Positions 33,343 through 42,215 of a DNA stretch of 64,000 nucleotides are shown piece after piece. Origin of the DNA: Methylophilus glucosoxydans (lineage in GTDB: Bacteria > Pseudomonadota > Gammaproteobacteria > Burkholderiales > Methylophilaceae); NCBI RefSeq assembly GCF_042676145.1, contig NZ_JBHTJW010000002.1, positions 434,001 through 498,000 of the forward strand, written 5' to 3'. Under the pieces are notes generated by a model. It had not been told where the DNA came from. It searched no databases and saw only the letters and a program-made list of their open reading frames with translations. How positions within the stretch are numbered: position 1 is the first letter of the stretch; every line of letters starts with the position of its first letter. Both the position numbers and the translations under genes were made by a program.

Positions 33343-34350
33343 ATGGCAAAATGGTTGATCGGATGTTTGTTAGGTTGCCTGGCAATCCCATTGATGGCAG
33401 AGCCTTCTGCCGAGCTCATGCAGGCGTTGAACAGCCGCGTGCTACGTGTGCAGGTCGGCCTGAAAAACGGTCAATATGGGCTGGGTTCAGGCGTCGTGGT
33501 GGCTGAAAATCAGGTTGTGACCAACTGCCATGTGGTTGCCAATGCCACCAGTATCAGCGTAGTCAGTGGCGGGGCGGCTTACCATGCCGTGGGTGTCAAA
33601 CCGGACTGGAAGCATGATGTTTGCATGCTGCAAATGGATGACCTGCCGATTAGCCCAGTCACCATGAAGTCCAGCCGCGATCTCAAATACGAACAGGCAG
33701 TGTTTAATATCGGCTATCCGAGTTTTGTCGCCGCGCCTGTAAGCAGCCAAGGGGTGGTCAAGGGGCTGTTTGCCATGGATGACTCCGTGATTGTGCGGGC
33801 AACCAGCAGTTTCAGACAAGGCGCCAGTGGTGGTGGTCTGTTTGATGAGACGGGCGCGTTGGTCGGCCTGATTACGCTCAAGAGCCCTGGTAAAGATGCC
33901 TACTACTATTACATGTCGATTGACTGGGTTCAGGCTTTGATCGCGCAGCCCGCGGGCCCGATTGTGGTAAAAAGCGAGCTGCCTTTCTGGGGCAAGCCAG
34001 CAGCTGAATGGCCTTATTTCATGAAAGTGGTGTTTCCTTACCTGCACAAGGACTGGGATGGCCTGAAAGCGATTGCCCAGCAATGGACGACTCAGGAGCC
34101 TCATAATACAGAAGCCTGGTTTTATCTGGCTGCAGCTGAATATGAAACCAAGGATCTCACCATGGCTGAGCAACACTTGCACCGTGTCGTCAGCATGAAC
34201 GATCAGCATAGTCAGGCTTTTTATTACCTGGGCCTGATTGCGGAGTCCAACGGTAAACATATCGAAGCCTTGGCCAATGTGGATACGCTGACACAGCTGG
34301 ATGCCGAAAAGGCTGAAGAGCTCAAAGTGGCGATGAAAACCTTGCCTTGA
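33343..34350 (+). CDS. Exported trypsin-like serine protease with TPR tail
   Basis: A 335-residue protein with a signal peptide (about 1-19, ending LMAEP). Residues 25-205 form a chymotrypsin-fold protease resembling the HtrA protease domain: GLGSGVVVAENQVVTNCHVV (His), KHDVCMLQM (Asp) and RQGASGGGLFDETGALVG (Ser). There is no PDZ domain; residues 240-330 look like two or three TPR helices (AEWPYFMKVVFP, AWFYLAAAEYETKDLTMAEQHL, AFYYLGLIAESNGKH). The periplasmic target is unknown. ATG 33343 follows GGAG by eight bases. Confidence 0.85.
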   Translation: MAKWLIGCLLGCLAIPLMAEPSAELMQALNSRVLRVQVGLKNGQYGLGSGVVVAENQVVTNCHVVANATSISVVSGGAAYHAVGVKPDWKHDVCMLQMDDLPISPVTMKSSRDLKYEQAVFNIGYPSFVAAPVSSQGVVKGLFAMDDSVIVRATSSFRQGASGGGLFDETGALVGLITLKSPGKDAYYYYMSIDWVQALIAQPAGPIVVKSELPFWGKPAAEWPYFMKVVFPYLHKDWDGLKAIAQQWTTQEPHNTEAWFYLAAAEYETKDLTMAEQHLHRVVSMNDQHSQAFYYLGLIAESNGKHIEALANVDTLTQLDAEKAEELKVAMKTLP

Positions 34351-34387
34351 TGCGAGGCTGGCGGTGTTGTGTCAGCCCCAATACAAA

Positions 34388-34412
34388 AGCGCCTTAACTG
34401 GCGCTTTTTTCT
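34388..34412 (+). terminator. Rho-independent terminator
   Basis: Stem AGCGCC/GGCGCT with loop TTAACT and a six-T tail, between the protease and the small minus-strand ORF. Confidence 0.85.
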
Positions 34413-34433
34413 TTTGATGTCGGGACGGTTTGC

Positions 34434-34583
34434 TTAGGCGACCGCCAGATCCAGCTCTTCGACATGATAGTAATGTTCATCATCCCACAGGGTGAAGTCT
34501 TGTGCGGTATACATGGCTTCCTGAAAATGATGAAAGGTTGCGATGCAATGATTTTCTTCATCCATTACTTGATACATGGTCAT
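34434..34583 (-). CDS. Short 49-residue acidic, His-rich hypothetical protein
   Basis: Short reading frame too small for routine calling, read by hand: it starts MTMYQVMDEENHC and ends VEELDLAVA. Composition is acidic with seven aromatic residues and six His (FHHF, DEHYYHVEE). AAAGGTG lies about eight bases before the ATG, which supports translation. No family recognised; no membrane span or signal. It is flanked by the terminator at 34388 and by the ahcY leader, so it is a free-standing gene with its promoter in the 34584-34776 gap. Confidence 0.6.
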   Translation of the reverse strand: MTMYQVMDEENHCIATFHHFQEAMYTAQDFTLWDDEHYYHVEELDLAVA

Positions 34584-34776
34584 AGTAATCACCTTTCTAT
34601 ACTAAATGAGGATATTTGAGAACGTGATGTCATCATGGCACAGGCGGGTGAAACTGATTTGACAGAGTAGCAGCATGTAATTCGGTCAATTTAATGAATC
34701 GGTATAGAGGGTATTTCTAGGCAGCTATTTGAGCAGGTTTTCAGTGGTTGTTCTTTGATTGCTCAGGATTTGTTTT

Positions 34777-34804
34777 TTGTAAAATCCTTGGGTTCGCGTA
34801 TAAT
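34777..34804 (+). promoter_or_regulatory. Sigma-70-type promoter for the ahcY leader
   Basis: A perfect -10 TATAAT at 34799-34804 with TTGTAA at 34777-34782, spacing 16. Transcription would start near 34811, right at the SAH riboswitch. Confidence 0.75.
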
Positions 34805-34811
34805 TCGCAAC

Positions 34812-34888
34812 TTCTGAGGAACGCTGCGAGAGTCACTCGACTCCCAGGCTCAGAGCATTTGCTGTAAAGCATCTCAACGGCGTTCACT
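34812..34888 (+). promoter_or_regulatory. S-adenosylhomocysteine riboswitch
   Basis: Matches the SAH riboswitch core: TTCTGAGGAACGCTGCGA, then CCCAGGCTCAGA, then CAACGGCGTTCACTTT. GAACGC/GCGTTC and CTGAG/CTCAG form the pseudoknotted stems. In proteobacteria this element switches on ahcY when SAH accumulates. About 97 further leader bases separate it from the ahcY ATG. Confidence 0.93.
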
Positions 34889-34985
34889 TTTCACTGTGCG
34901 AGCACGGAAAAAAGGTGAACAACGTTGCCACCGGTTCTTATCGAACTTTTCCTGCTCAGTTTTCATTTTTTTAAGGATTTGAAAC

Positions 34986-36395
34986 ATGAATACTGTAGCT
35001 GATATCAAAGATTATGTAGTCGCAGACATGGGCCTGGCCGCCTGGGGTCGCAAGGAAATTGCGATTGCAGAGACTGAAATGCCTGGCCTGATGGCAATCC
35101 GCGAAGAGTACGCGGCGCAACAGCCACTGAAAGGCGCGCGCATTACTGGCTCTCTGCATATGACTATCCAGACCGCTGTACTGATTGAAACCCTGAAGGA
35201 TTTGGGTGCTGAAGTGCGCTGGGCTTCTTGCAATATTTTCTCAACCCAGGACCATGCCGCCGCTGCGATTGCCGCGACGGGCACTGCCGTGTTTGCCGTG
35301 AAAGGCGAAACGCTGGAAGAGTATTGGGATTACACCCACCGTATTTTTGAGTGGACGGATGGTGGTTACTCCAACATGATTTTGGATGATGGTGGCGATG
35401 CGACTCTGTTGCTGCATTTGGGTAGCCGTGCCGAAAAAGATTTGTCTGTGGTGGCGAACCCCACTTCAGAAGAAGAAATCTGTCTGTTTAACGCCATCAA
35501 GGCCAAGCTGAAAACAGACCCGACCTGGTACTCCGTGCGTTTGGCTGCGATTAAAGGCGTGACCGAAGAAACCACCACGGGCGTGCACCGTTTGTATCAA
35601 ATGCATAAAGAAGGCAAGCTGGCTTTCCCTGCGATTAACGTGAATGACTCTGTGACCAAGTCCAAGTTTGATAACTTGTATGGTTGCCGTGAGTCTCTGG
35701 TGGATGGCATCAAGCGTGCGACCGATGTCATGATCGCAGGCAAGATTGCCGTTGTTGCCGGTTACGGTGACGTGGGTAAAGGGTCTGCACAAGCGTTGCG
35801 TGCTTTGTCAGCCCAGGTTTGGGTGACCGAGATTGACCCGATTTGTGCCCTGCAAGCCGCGATGGAAGGCTACCGCGTTGTGACCATGGATTATGCCGCT
35901 GAACATGCGGACATTTTTGTCACAGCAACGGGTAACTACCACGTTATCACGCATGAGCACATGGCCAAAATGAAGGATCAGGCGATTGTGTGTAACATTG
36001 GTCACTTCGACAATGAAATCGATGTTGCCAGCATCGAAAAATACCAGTGGGAAGAGATCAAGCCACAAGTCGATCACGTGATTTTCCCGGACGGCAAGCG
36101 CATCATCTTGCTGGCCAAGGGCCGTCTGGTCAATTTGGGCTGCGGCACAGGTCATCCAAGCTATGTGATGAGCTCCAGCTTTGCCAACCAGACCATTGCG
36201 CAGATTGAATTGTTTACCCAGACCGACAAGTATCCGGTTGGCGTTTACACCTTGCCTAAACATCTGGATGAAAAAGTGGCGATCTTGCAGTTGAAGAAAC
36301 TCAATGCGCAATTGACCACCTTGACCGATGCACAAGCAGCCTACATTGGCGTGAGCAAAACCGGCCCATTCAAGCCTGAGCATTATCGCTATTAA
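34986..36395 (+). CDS. ahcY: S-adenosylhomocysteine hydrolase
   Basis: Adenosylhomocysteinase (469 residues, the long form) splits SAH into adenosine and homocysteine, keeping methyltransferases running. N-terminal VADMGLAAWGRKEIAIAE, RITGSLHMTIQTAVLIETL, the NAD site VVAGYGDVGKGSAQALRAL, the substrate lysine in VNDSVTKSKFDN, and the C-terminal KPEHYRY closing the NAD pocket are all present. AAGGA lies ten bases before the ATG. It heads ahcY, a holin-like gene and metF, which together recycle homocysteine toward methionine and SAM. Confidence 0.98.
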   Translation: MNTVADIKDYVVADMGLAAWGRKEIAIAETEMPGLMAIREEYAAQQPLKGARITGSLHMTIQTAVLIETLKDLGAEVRWASCNIFSTQDHAAAAIAATGTAVFAVKGETLEEYWDYTHRIFEWTDGGYSNMILDDGGDATLLLHLGSRAEKDLSVVANPTSEEEICLFNAIKAKLKTDPTWYSVRLAAIKGVTEETTTGVHRLYQMHKEGKLAFPAINVNDSVTKSKFDNLYGCRESLVDGIKRATDVMIAGKIAVVAGYGDVGKGSAQALRALSAQVWVTEIDPICALQAAMEGYRVVTMDYAAEHADIFVTATGNYHVITHEHMAKMKDQAIVCNIGHFDNEIDVASIEKYQWEEIKPQVDHVIFPDGKRIILLAKGRLVNLGCGTGHPSYVMSSSFANQTIAQIELFTQTDKYPVGVYTLPKHLDEKVAILQLKKLNAQLTTLTDAQAAYIGVSKTGPFKPEHYRY

Positions 36396-36498
36396 TCACG
36401 CGCTTTTCAGCGTGCGCTAAACCATGCCGCCCCTGCGCCAGATGTTCTGGCGCAGATTTGGTGTACACTTTGCCTCATCTTTCATCCTAGGAGGCGGT

Positions 36499-36849
36499 AT
36501 GTTTAAACTACTGGTTGTTTGGGTACTCAATGCATTGGCACTGATGGCCGTGGCTTATCTGGTCCCAGGCATTCAAGTGGCCAATTTCAGCGCTGCGCTG
36601 GTGGCTGCTGTCGTGATTGGTCTGGCCAATATGCTGGTGAAGCCGATTCTGGTGCTTTTGACTTTGCCGATTACCTTGCTGACGTTGGGATTGTTTCTGT
36701 TAGTCATCAATGGCCTGCTATTCTGGTTTGTCGGCCACCTGTTGCAAGGCTTTGTCGTCAGTAGTGTGATGACTGGCGTCATAGGCGCCCTGGTGTATAG
36801 CGTGATTGCCTGGATCATGAGCGCGATTGTGTTCAACGAAAAAGACTGA
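36499..36849 (+). CDS. Phage-holin-family / YvlD-like membrane protein
   Basis: A 116-residue protein with four membrane spans (about 3-20, 28-48, 53-76, 86-110): FKLLVVWVLNALALMAVAYLVPGI, GLANMLVKPILVLLTLPITLLTLGL. This family is named after phage holins only by distant similarity; in betaproteobacteria it is often found between ahcY and metF, as here. No phage link. A perfect AGGAGG precedes ATG 36499. Confidence 0.88.
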   Translation: MFKLLVVWVLNALALMAVAYLVPGIQVANFSAALVAAVVIGLANMLVKPILVLLTLPITLLTLGLFLLVINGLLFWFVGHLLQGFVVSSVMTGVIGALVYSVIAWIMSAIVFNEKD

Positions 36850-36907
36850 CCCCTGACCATCCCCGCATCTGCCTGAAATCACGCGTTTAGAAATAAAAGA
36901 GAAAACA

Positions 36908-37735
36908 GTGAATCAAAAAATCGCTTACAGTTTTGAGTTTTTTCCGCCCAAAACGGCGGAAGGCATGGCGAACCTGCGTCAAGTACGCAAAGAGCTGGCC
37001 GTATTCTCTCCCGAGTTTTTTTCCGTCACGTTTGGTGCGGGGGGCTCAACCCGCGACCGTACCATGGAAAGTGTGCTCGAAATCCAGGCTGAAGGCCATG
37101 GTGCAGCCCCACATATCTCCTGTATTTCTTCCAGCAAAGAAGAAATCCGCGAATTGCTGCAAGCCTATCAGGCGAAAGGCATCAACAGACTGGTGACCTT
37201 GCGTGGCGATATTCCTTCAGGCGAAGTGAGTGCGGGGGACTTTAAATATGCCAATGAGCTGGTGAGTTTTATCCGCGCCGAGACCGGCGACTGGTTTCAC
37301 CTGGAGGTGGCGGCTTACCCCGAGTTTCACCCGGAAGCCGGCTCAGCACAAAAAGACCTTGAAAACTTCAAGCGTAAAATCGACGCTGGCGCAGATTCGG
37401 CCATTACACAGTATTTTTACAATGTGGATGCCTATTTCCGTTTTGTAGAAGCGGCGCAGAAGCTGGGTGTCACTGCACCGATTATTCCCGGCATCATGCC
37501 GATTTATAACTACACGCAACTGGCGCGCTTCTCTAGTGTGTGTGGTGCCGAGATTCCACGCTGGCTGCGTATGCGGCTGGAAGCCTATGGCGATGATATG
37601 GCTTCATTGCGCGCCTTTGGCGCGGAGGTGGTCACTGATATCTGTACCAAACTGATTGAGGCAGGCGTAGATAAAATGCACTTCTACACCCTGAACCAGG
37701 CAGGCATTATTGGCCAGATTATCCGGCAACTGTAG
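36908..37735 (+). CDS. metF: 5,10-methylenetetrahydrofolate reductase
   Basis: FAD enzyme (275 residues) reducing methylene-H4F to methyl-H4F for methionine synthesis. Signature SFEFFPPKTAEG, SVTFGAGGSTRDRT, RLVTLRGDIPSG, GADSAITQYFYN and PIIPGIMPIYNY. It begins with GTG at 36908 behind AGAGA. It ends the ahcY-holin-metF unit just before a terminator. In a methylotroph it also links folate C1 units to methyl transfer; the B12-dependent MetH would be its partner but is not in this window. Confidence 0.97.
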   Translation: MNQKIAYSFEFFPPKTAEGMANLRQVRKELAVFSPEFFSVTFGAGGSTRDRTMESVLEIQAEGHGAAPHISCISSSKEEIRELLQAYQAKGINRLVTLRGDIPSGEVSAGDFKYANELVSFIRAETGDWFHLEVAAYPEFHPEAGSAQKDLENFKRKIDAGADSAITQYFYNVDAYFRFVEAAQKLGVTAPIIPGIMPIYNYTQLARFSSVCGAEIPRWLRMRLEAYGDDMASLRAFGAEVVTDICTKLIEAGVDKMHFYTLNQAGIIGQIIRQL

Positions 37736-37754
37736 TCGTAAAAATACTGGTAAA

Positions 37755-37790
37755 CAAAAAAGCGCGGACTGAATCAGCCGCGCTTTTTTT
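37755..37790. terminator. Bidirectional terminator between metF and smg
   Basis: Stem AGCGCGG/CCGCGCT with a partly paired loop, A-run before and seven T residues after. It can serve both convergent genes. Confidence 0.9.
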
Positions 37791-37806
37791 GTGTCGCTCT
37801 GTTGGG

Positions 37807-38274
37807 TTATTGCAATGACAAACCTTGCGGGTTAAACAAGGCATCTTCAACAAACAGGTAATCCTGCTTGCGCGTTTCGTCCCACAGCACCATCATGGTG
37901 ATCCAGCGGATATCTTCCATGCTCAAGGTTTCTTGCGGCAAGACCATGGCACGATCAATAATCAGGTCGCGCTCATAAGCTGTGATGATGTCGCTTCTTT
38001 GTAGCAAGCCCAGAAAGTTCAGACTGTCGTCACTGATCTTGTTGCGTTCCATCTCGCAATAGACGCGAATCGCAAACGGGTCGTGCTGGTATTGCGGCTG
38101 TTGCACCGAGCGACGCAGGTCTTTCACCCAGCCCACGGCATGTAAAATATCCTGGTGGTTAAACCCGGCCTGGGAGAGCTCATAGGCCATGATGGTTTCG
38201 TCTGTTTCTTTCAGCTCAAACGCATCATGCTTATCCCAATAATTTTGATAGATAAATATCAGTACTTCCAACAT
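37807..38274 (-). CDS. smg: Smg family protein (DUF494)
   Basis: A 155-residue soluble protein of the Smg/DUF494 family, function unknown, always found near dprA (smf). N-terminal MLEVLIFIYQNYW, central GWVKDLRR and C-terminal IRWITMMVLWDETRKQDYLFVEDALF match the family. ATG 38274 is used because GAGGAG lies nine bases before it and E. coli Smg starts similarly; an upstream ATG at 38295 lacks support. Last gene of LysM-dprA-smg. Confidence 0.92.
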   Translation of the reverse strand: MLEVLIFIYQNYWDKHDAFELKETDETIMAYELSQAGFNHQDILHAVGWVKDLRRSVQQPQYQHDPFAIRVYCEMERNKISDDSLNFLGLLQRSDIITAYERDLIIDRAMVLPQETLSMEDIRWITMMVLWDETRKQDYLFVEDALFNPQGLSLQ

Positions 38275-38352
38275 GTCTAAATTCTCCTCAAACACGCTGC
38301 TCCGCTATTAGTAGTGAATAGCAGCGATACTGGGGTGGGTCTGAACCGAGCT

Positions 38353-39465
38353 TTAAACCAATCGCTGGAATTGGCCGTTGGCGAGATGGCTGACCACACC
38401 TTCTAATTCAAGTAGTGTTAGCATGGTGGAAACTTGTTCGGGCGTCAACCCGGCGCGGGCCGCAATGAGCTCTGCAAAGATGGGGTCAAACCCCATGCAA
38501 GCCAGGACAGGACTGGCTTCGGCGGGTAGATTAGTCCAATCGGGTAGTGACCCATTCGGGCTAATCGAAAGTGCGGGGTTGGGCAGGCGGACATGCTTCA
38601 ATTCGCTGACAATGTCCTCGGTGGACTCGACAAGCTTTGCCCCTTGTTTGATCAGCGCATGGCACCCTTTGGACACCGGCGAGTGAATAGAGCCCGGAAT
38701 GGCGAAGACTTCACGGCCCTGTTCGATCGCTAGTCGAGCAGTAATGAGTGAGCCGCTATCAATATTGGCCTCTACCACCAGACAGCCTTCAGACAGGCCG
38801 CTGATAATACGGTTGCGTCTGGGAAAGTTGTGCGTCAAAGATGGCGTCCCTAGCGGGTACTCGGAGAGCAACAGGCCATACTGCACAATCTGGTGGGCCA
38901 GGGCTTTATGCCGTGCCGGATAGACAATATCCAGCCCGGTGCCGACCACGGCAATCGTGGCACCATCTGCTTTGAGCGCGCCTCTGTGTGCGGCGCCGTC
39001 TATGCCTAATGCCAGCCCGCTGACCACGGCAAATCCGGCCCGGCACAAGCTTTCGGCAAACTGCTCGGCGGTAGACTCGCCCGGCGGTGTGGCGTGGCGG
39101 CTGCCGACAATGGCCAGGCCAGGCCGCTTGAGCATTTGCAGGTTGCCTTTGGCATAGAGCACGGGCGGCGGCTGGTCTATGCTGAGCAGGCGTTGCGGAT
39201 AGTAGGCATCCGCCAGTGTGATCAGGTGGTTATCTGGTTGTGAGAGCCAGTCCAGTGTCTTGGCAATATGCGGGTCTTCTGGCGCTTTTTGTATCCCTTC
39301 GGCGACGCCTTTGCTGACCAGTTCGCACAAGCTGCTGTAGGAGGCGGCCAGAATCGCCTGCGGGGTTTTAAAGTGCAGCAATAGCTGGCAATAGGTGACA
39401 CTGCCCAGCCCTTCGACCATGCTTAAGGCAATCCAGGCTGCGCTCTCTTCAGGATCTGTGACCAT
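38353..39465 (-). CDS. dprA: DNA-processing protein DprA
   Basis: DprA (370 residues) loads RecA on incoming single-stranded DNA during natural transformation. The Rossmann-like core has LAIVGSRHATPPGE, VVSGLALGIDGAAHRGAL, VVGTGLDIVYPARHK, FPRRNRIISGLSEG, VEANIDSGSLITARLA and FAIPGSIH. A C-terminal winged-helix (about 305-370; GLTPEQVSTMLTLLELEGVV) is present. It lies 11 bases after the LysM gene and 78 before smg. Confidence 0.96.
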   Translation of the reverse strand: MVTDPEESAAWIALSMVEGLGSVTYCQLLLHFKTPQAILAASYSSLCELVSKGVAEGIQKAPEDPHIAKTLDWLSQPDNHLITLADAYYPQRLLSIDQPPPVLYAKGNLQMLKRPGLAIVGSRHATPPGESTAEQFAESLCRAGFAVVSGLALGIDGAAHRGALKADGATIAVVGTGLDIVYPARHKALAHQIVQYGLLLSEYPLGTPSLTHNFPRRNRIISGLSEGCLVVEANIDSGSLITARLAIEQGREVFAIPGSIHSPVSKGCHALIKQGAKLVESTEDIVSELKHVRLPNPALSISPNGSLPDWTNLPAEASPVLACMGFDPIFAELIAARAGLTPEQVSTMLTLLELEGVVSHLANGQFQRLV

Positions 39466-39476
39466 CAGTGCGGAGA

Positions 39477-40514
39477 TCAGGGGGTACGCACCACGTCTTC
39501 TACATGGATAGGTTGCGAGGCTTGCATGACGAGCGCGTATGACAGCTTGGGAAAGGTTTTGAAGACCATCACCAAGCCGACAGGCTCATCCGGCAACTGG
39601 ATCATGACCGGATGTTTAGGGTCTGCGGATTCGGGGTCTACCATGCTGGCGCCTTTGCGCAGCACCGAAAGCACGTGACCGCGCTCCAGGCCTTGCGCTT
39701 CGCCGCGATTGAGCACCACCACGCGGCCATAGCCAGTCTCGTTGATGCCTTCGCTCACGCGTGCAATCTGGCCTTCAATCTGGCCTTCGGGCGCATGTGG
39801 CAGATAAGGCGGGCTAAGGGAGTCTTCCATCGCAATCAGTTTGTCTTTAACCGCAATTTCCTCTTTGGCCTGGGTTACGGTCAAGGTGGCAGGCTGGCCT
39901 GCGTGCAGCAGTTTGGCCTCCCCCAGATAATGCGCTTCTGTGCCCAGCAGCTCACCATTTTCAGGGTTTTTGATCGCCTCCCCCTCGCGGTAGATTGCCC
40001 AGGCGTTGCGTGGAGTGTCTGGCAGGCCCTGCACATAAATGCGTGTGCCTGGGCTCAGAATCTCACGTTCTTCCTGCGCCGCCACAATTCTGGGCGCTGA
40101 CTTGAGCGCTTCTGGCGCAATCAGCATGGGCTTGGTCAAAAACGGCTGGATGATATTGGGTTGTATGGCGGGGATGGCATCGCCTTTGATTGGCGTGACG
40201 ATCATGCCAGGCTCCAGGGTGACAGATTCTCGCACCAGTTTGAGTACGGGTTGGCCGCTGCTGGTGTCGAGCACGATGACATCCCCCGGATAAATCCAGT
40301 GCGGATCTTTAATGCTAGACCGGTTTAATTGCCAAATCTGTGGCCATTGCCATGGATTTTTCAGAAACTTGGCCGAAATATCCCACAAGGTATCGCCTTT
40401 GACGACGACATGCCGGTCGGGGTGCTGCGGCCGCAACGGAATTTCTTCTGCCTGTAACAATAAGCTGCTACAAGCCAGCGCAAGCGAGGTTATAATTTGA
40501 ACAATTTTCGTCAT
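39477..40514 (-). CDS. Exported LysM peptidoglycan-binding protein
   Basis: A 345-residue secreted protein. Signal peptide about 1-22 (SLALACSSLLLQAEE). One LysM domain at about 36-83 (HVVVKGDTLWDISAKFLKNP, WIYPGDVIVLD) binds peptidoglycan. The remaining 250 residues are beta-rich with no enzyme motif known to me (ILSPGTRIYVQGLPDT, YGRVVVLNRGEAQGLERGH). Such proteins stand upstream of dprA in many betaproteobacteria. ATG 40514 chosen because the signal follows; the frame is open much further up without sense. Confidence 0.88.
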   Translation of the reverse strand: MTKIVQIITSLALACSSLLLQAEEIPLRPQHPDRHVVVKGDTLWDISAKFLKNPWQWPQIWQLNRSSIKDPHWIYPGDVIVLDTSSGQPVLKLVRESVTLEPGMIVTPIKGDAIPAIQPNIIQPFLTKPMLIAPEALKSAPRIVAAQEEREILSPGTRIYVQGLPDTPRNAWAIYREGEAIKNPENGELLGTEAHYLGEAKLLHAGQPATLTVTQAKEEIAVKDKLIAMEDSLSPPYLPHAPEGQIEGQIARVSEGINETGYGRVVVLNRGEAQGLERGHVLSVLRKGASMVDPESADPKHPVMIQLPDEPVGLVMVFKTFPKLSYALVMQASQPIHVEDVVRTP

Positions 40515-40680
40515 GTGGCGTCTCTGTTTTATGCGACACAAATGGATGGGCTGTACCTGCGCACAGCCACTGCGCAATATCAACCAATCTAGCATGGCTT
40601 TAAAGTTCTGATCAAGGTGAAAAAGCAGGCGTTTTGCCCTGTTTTTGCACAAACTATTTGAATGGAAAGATTTGTAGAGC

Positions 40681-41196
40681 ATGGCACTACTTCCAATTTT
40701 GCAATATCCGGATCCACGCCTGCATACGGTGGCCAAACCGGTGCAAGTATTTGATGAGGCATTACAGCAACTGGTCAGCGATATGGCTGAGACCATGTAT
40801 GATGCGCCAGGCATAGGCTTGGCTGCTACGCAGGTCGACCAGCACATCCAGTTGATCGTGATTGACTTGAGCAAGGAAAAAGACGATTTGCTGGTGCTGA
40901 TCAATCCTAAAATCATTGCCCAGTCAGGTAGCCAGGATTATGAAGAGGGTTGCCTGTCAGTGCCCGGCATCTATGAAAGTGTCACGCGCGCTGAATTTAT
41001 TACCGTCGAAGCGAAAGATGTGCATGGCAACACTTTCAGGTTGGATGCGGATGGATTGCTGAGCGTCTGTATCCAGCATGAAATGGATCATTTGCTGGGC
41101 AAGGTGTTTGTGGAGTATCTCTCCACGCTCAAACGTAACCGTATCCGGACCAGAATGGTCAAGCATGCGCGCGAAATCGAGCGCAACAGTTATTAA
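40681..41196 (+). CDS. def: Peptide deformylase
   Basis: Metal enzyme (171 residues) removing the N-formyl group from new proteins. The three motifs are intact: GIGLAATQV, EEGCLSVPG (metal Cys) and QHEMDHLLG (two His and catalytic Glu). Divergent from the LysM gene; 14 bases before fmt, with which it forms the usual def-fmt pair. Confidence 0.98.
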   Translation: MALLPILQYPDPRLHTVAKPVQVFDEALQQLVSDMAETMYDAPGIGLAATQVDQHIQLIVIDLSKEKDDLLVLINPKIIAQSGSQDYEEGCLSVPGIYESVTRAEFITVEAKDVHGNTFRLDADGLLSVCIQHEMDHLLGKVFVEYLSTLKRNRIRTRMVKHAREIERNSY

Positions 41197-41210
41197 GTCA
41201 GGAAGGTTGC

Positions 41211-42131
41211 ATGCGTATTATTTATGCCGGGACCCCGGAGTTTGCAGTACCGGCTTTGCAAGGACTCATAGACGCGGGCCATGACATTGTCATGGTGTTG
41301 ACGCAACCAGACCGCCCCGCGGGCCGTGGCATGCAGTTAAAAGCGAGTCCGGTCAAACAGCTCGCCTTGCAACACGGCTTACGTGTTTTTCAGCCAGAAA
41401 GCCTTAAGCCCGCCGAGGTGCAGTCCGAGATTGCAGCGGTCAACGCCGAAGTGCTGATCGTTGCGGCCTATGGCCTGATTATTCCGACCGCGGTGCTGAA
41501 CATCCCGACGCGAGGCTGTTACAACATCCATGGCTCCTTGCTGCCACGCTGGCGCGGGGCTGCGCCCATCCACCGGGCCATTCTGGCCGGGGACACCGAG
41601 ACGGGCGTCACCATCATGGAGGTGGTGCCCAAGCTGGATGCCGGCAATATGATCAGTAAATGGTCGGTGGCGATTACTGCGGCAGATACCACGCAGACCT
41701 TGCATGATGCGATCAGTCGTGAAGGCGCGCGCTTGATGGTTGAGGCGATGCAGACCTTGCAAGATACCGGTTGCCTGGCCTCTGAAGTACAGGACGAGAC
41801 GCTGGTGACCTATGCGCACAAGCTGGAAAAAGCCGAGTCTGCCATTGACTGGACGAAATCTGCACAGCAACTGTCTCGTCAGGTTCGTGCATTTAATCCC
41901 TTTCCGGTGGCTACAGCCAAATTTAATGATCAAGTCTGCAAACTGTGGTTTGCTCAAGCTGTGGCTGGTCAAGGCGAGCCAGGCACTGTGTTGCAGACAC
42001 ATCCGCTGCAGGTGGCTTGTGGCGACGGCGCATTAGAATTGCATGAGTTGCAGATGCCGGGTGGCAAGCGCCAAACGGCACAACAGTTTGTGCAAGGTCA
42101 GCATGTGCAAGTGGGCGACCGCTTTTTCTAG
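41211..42131 (+). CDS. fmt: Methionyl-tRNA formyltransferase
   Basis: A 306-residue enzyme formylating initiator Met-tRNA with 10-formyl-H4F. N-terminal MRIIYAGTPEFAVPALQ, RPAGRGMQLKASPVKQLAL, the catalytic NIHGSLLPRWRGAAPIHRAI stretch and a C-terminal OB-fold domain (AFNPFPVATAKF, KRQTAQQFVQG) are seen. AGGAAGG precedes the ATG. Confidence 0.98.
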   Translation: MRIIYAGTPEFAVPALQGLIDAGHDIVMVLTQPDRPAGRGMQLKASPVKQLALQHGLRVFQPESLKPAEVQSEIAAVNAEVLIVAAYGLIIPTAVLNIPTRGCYNIHGSLLPRWRGAAPIHRAILAGDTETGVTIMEVVPKLDAGNMISKWSVAITAADTTQTLHDAISREGARLMVEAMQTLQDTGCLASEVQDETLVTYAHKLEKAESAIDWTKSAQQLSRQVRAFNPFPVATAKFNDQVCKLWFAQAVAGQGEPGTVLQTHPLQVACGDGALELHELQMPGGKRQTAQQFVQGQHVQVGDRFF

Positions 42132-42215
42132 TCAATCTGGTGCAGGCATTGAAAAATGCCTGTCATCCCCGCATATTAAAGTCGATATTACTCACCGAAT
42201 TGTGAAGGAGTCACT

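Noticed and set aside
33487..34260. A 257-codon minus-strand open frame
   Set aside because: It mirrors the trypsin-like/TPR gene, whose catalytic motifs are clear.
36397..36420. Hairpin CACGC/GCGTG after ahcY
   Set aside because: Five-base stem without a T-run; not enough for a terminator, and the downstream genes appear co-transcribed.
36499..36849. Phage holin as a sign of a prophage
   Set aside because: Family name only; the gene is a regular neighbour of ahcY and metF, and no phage gene is near.
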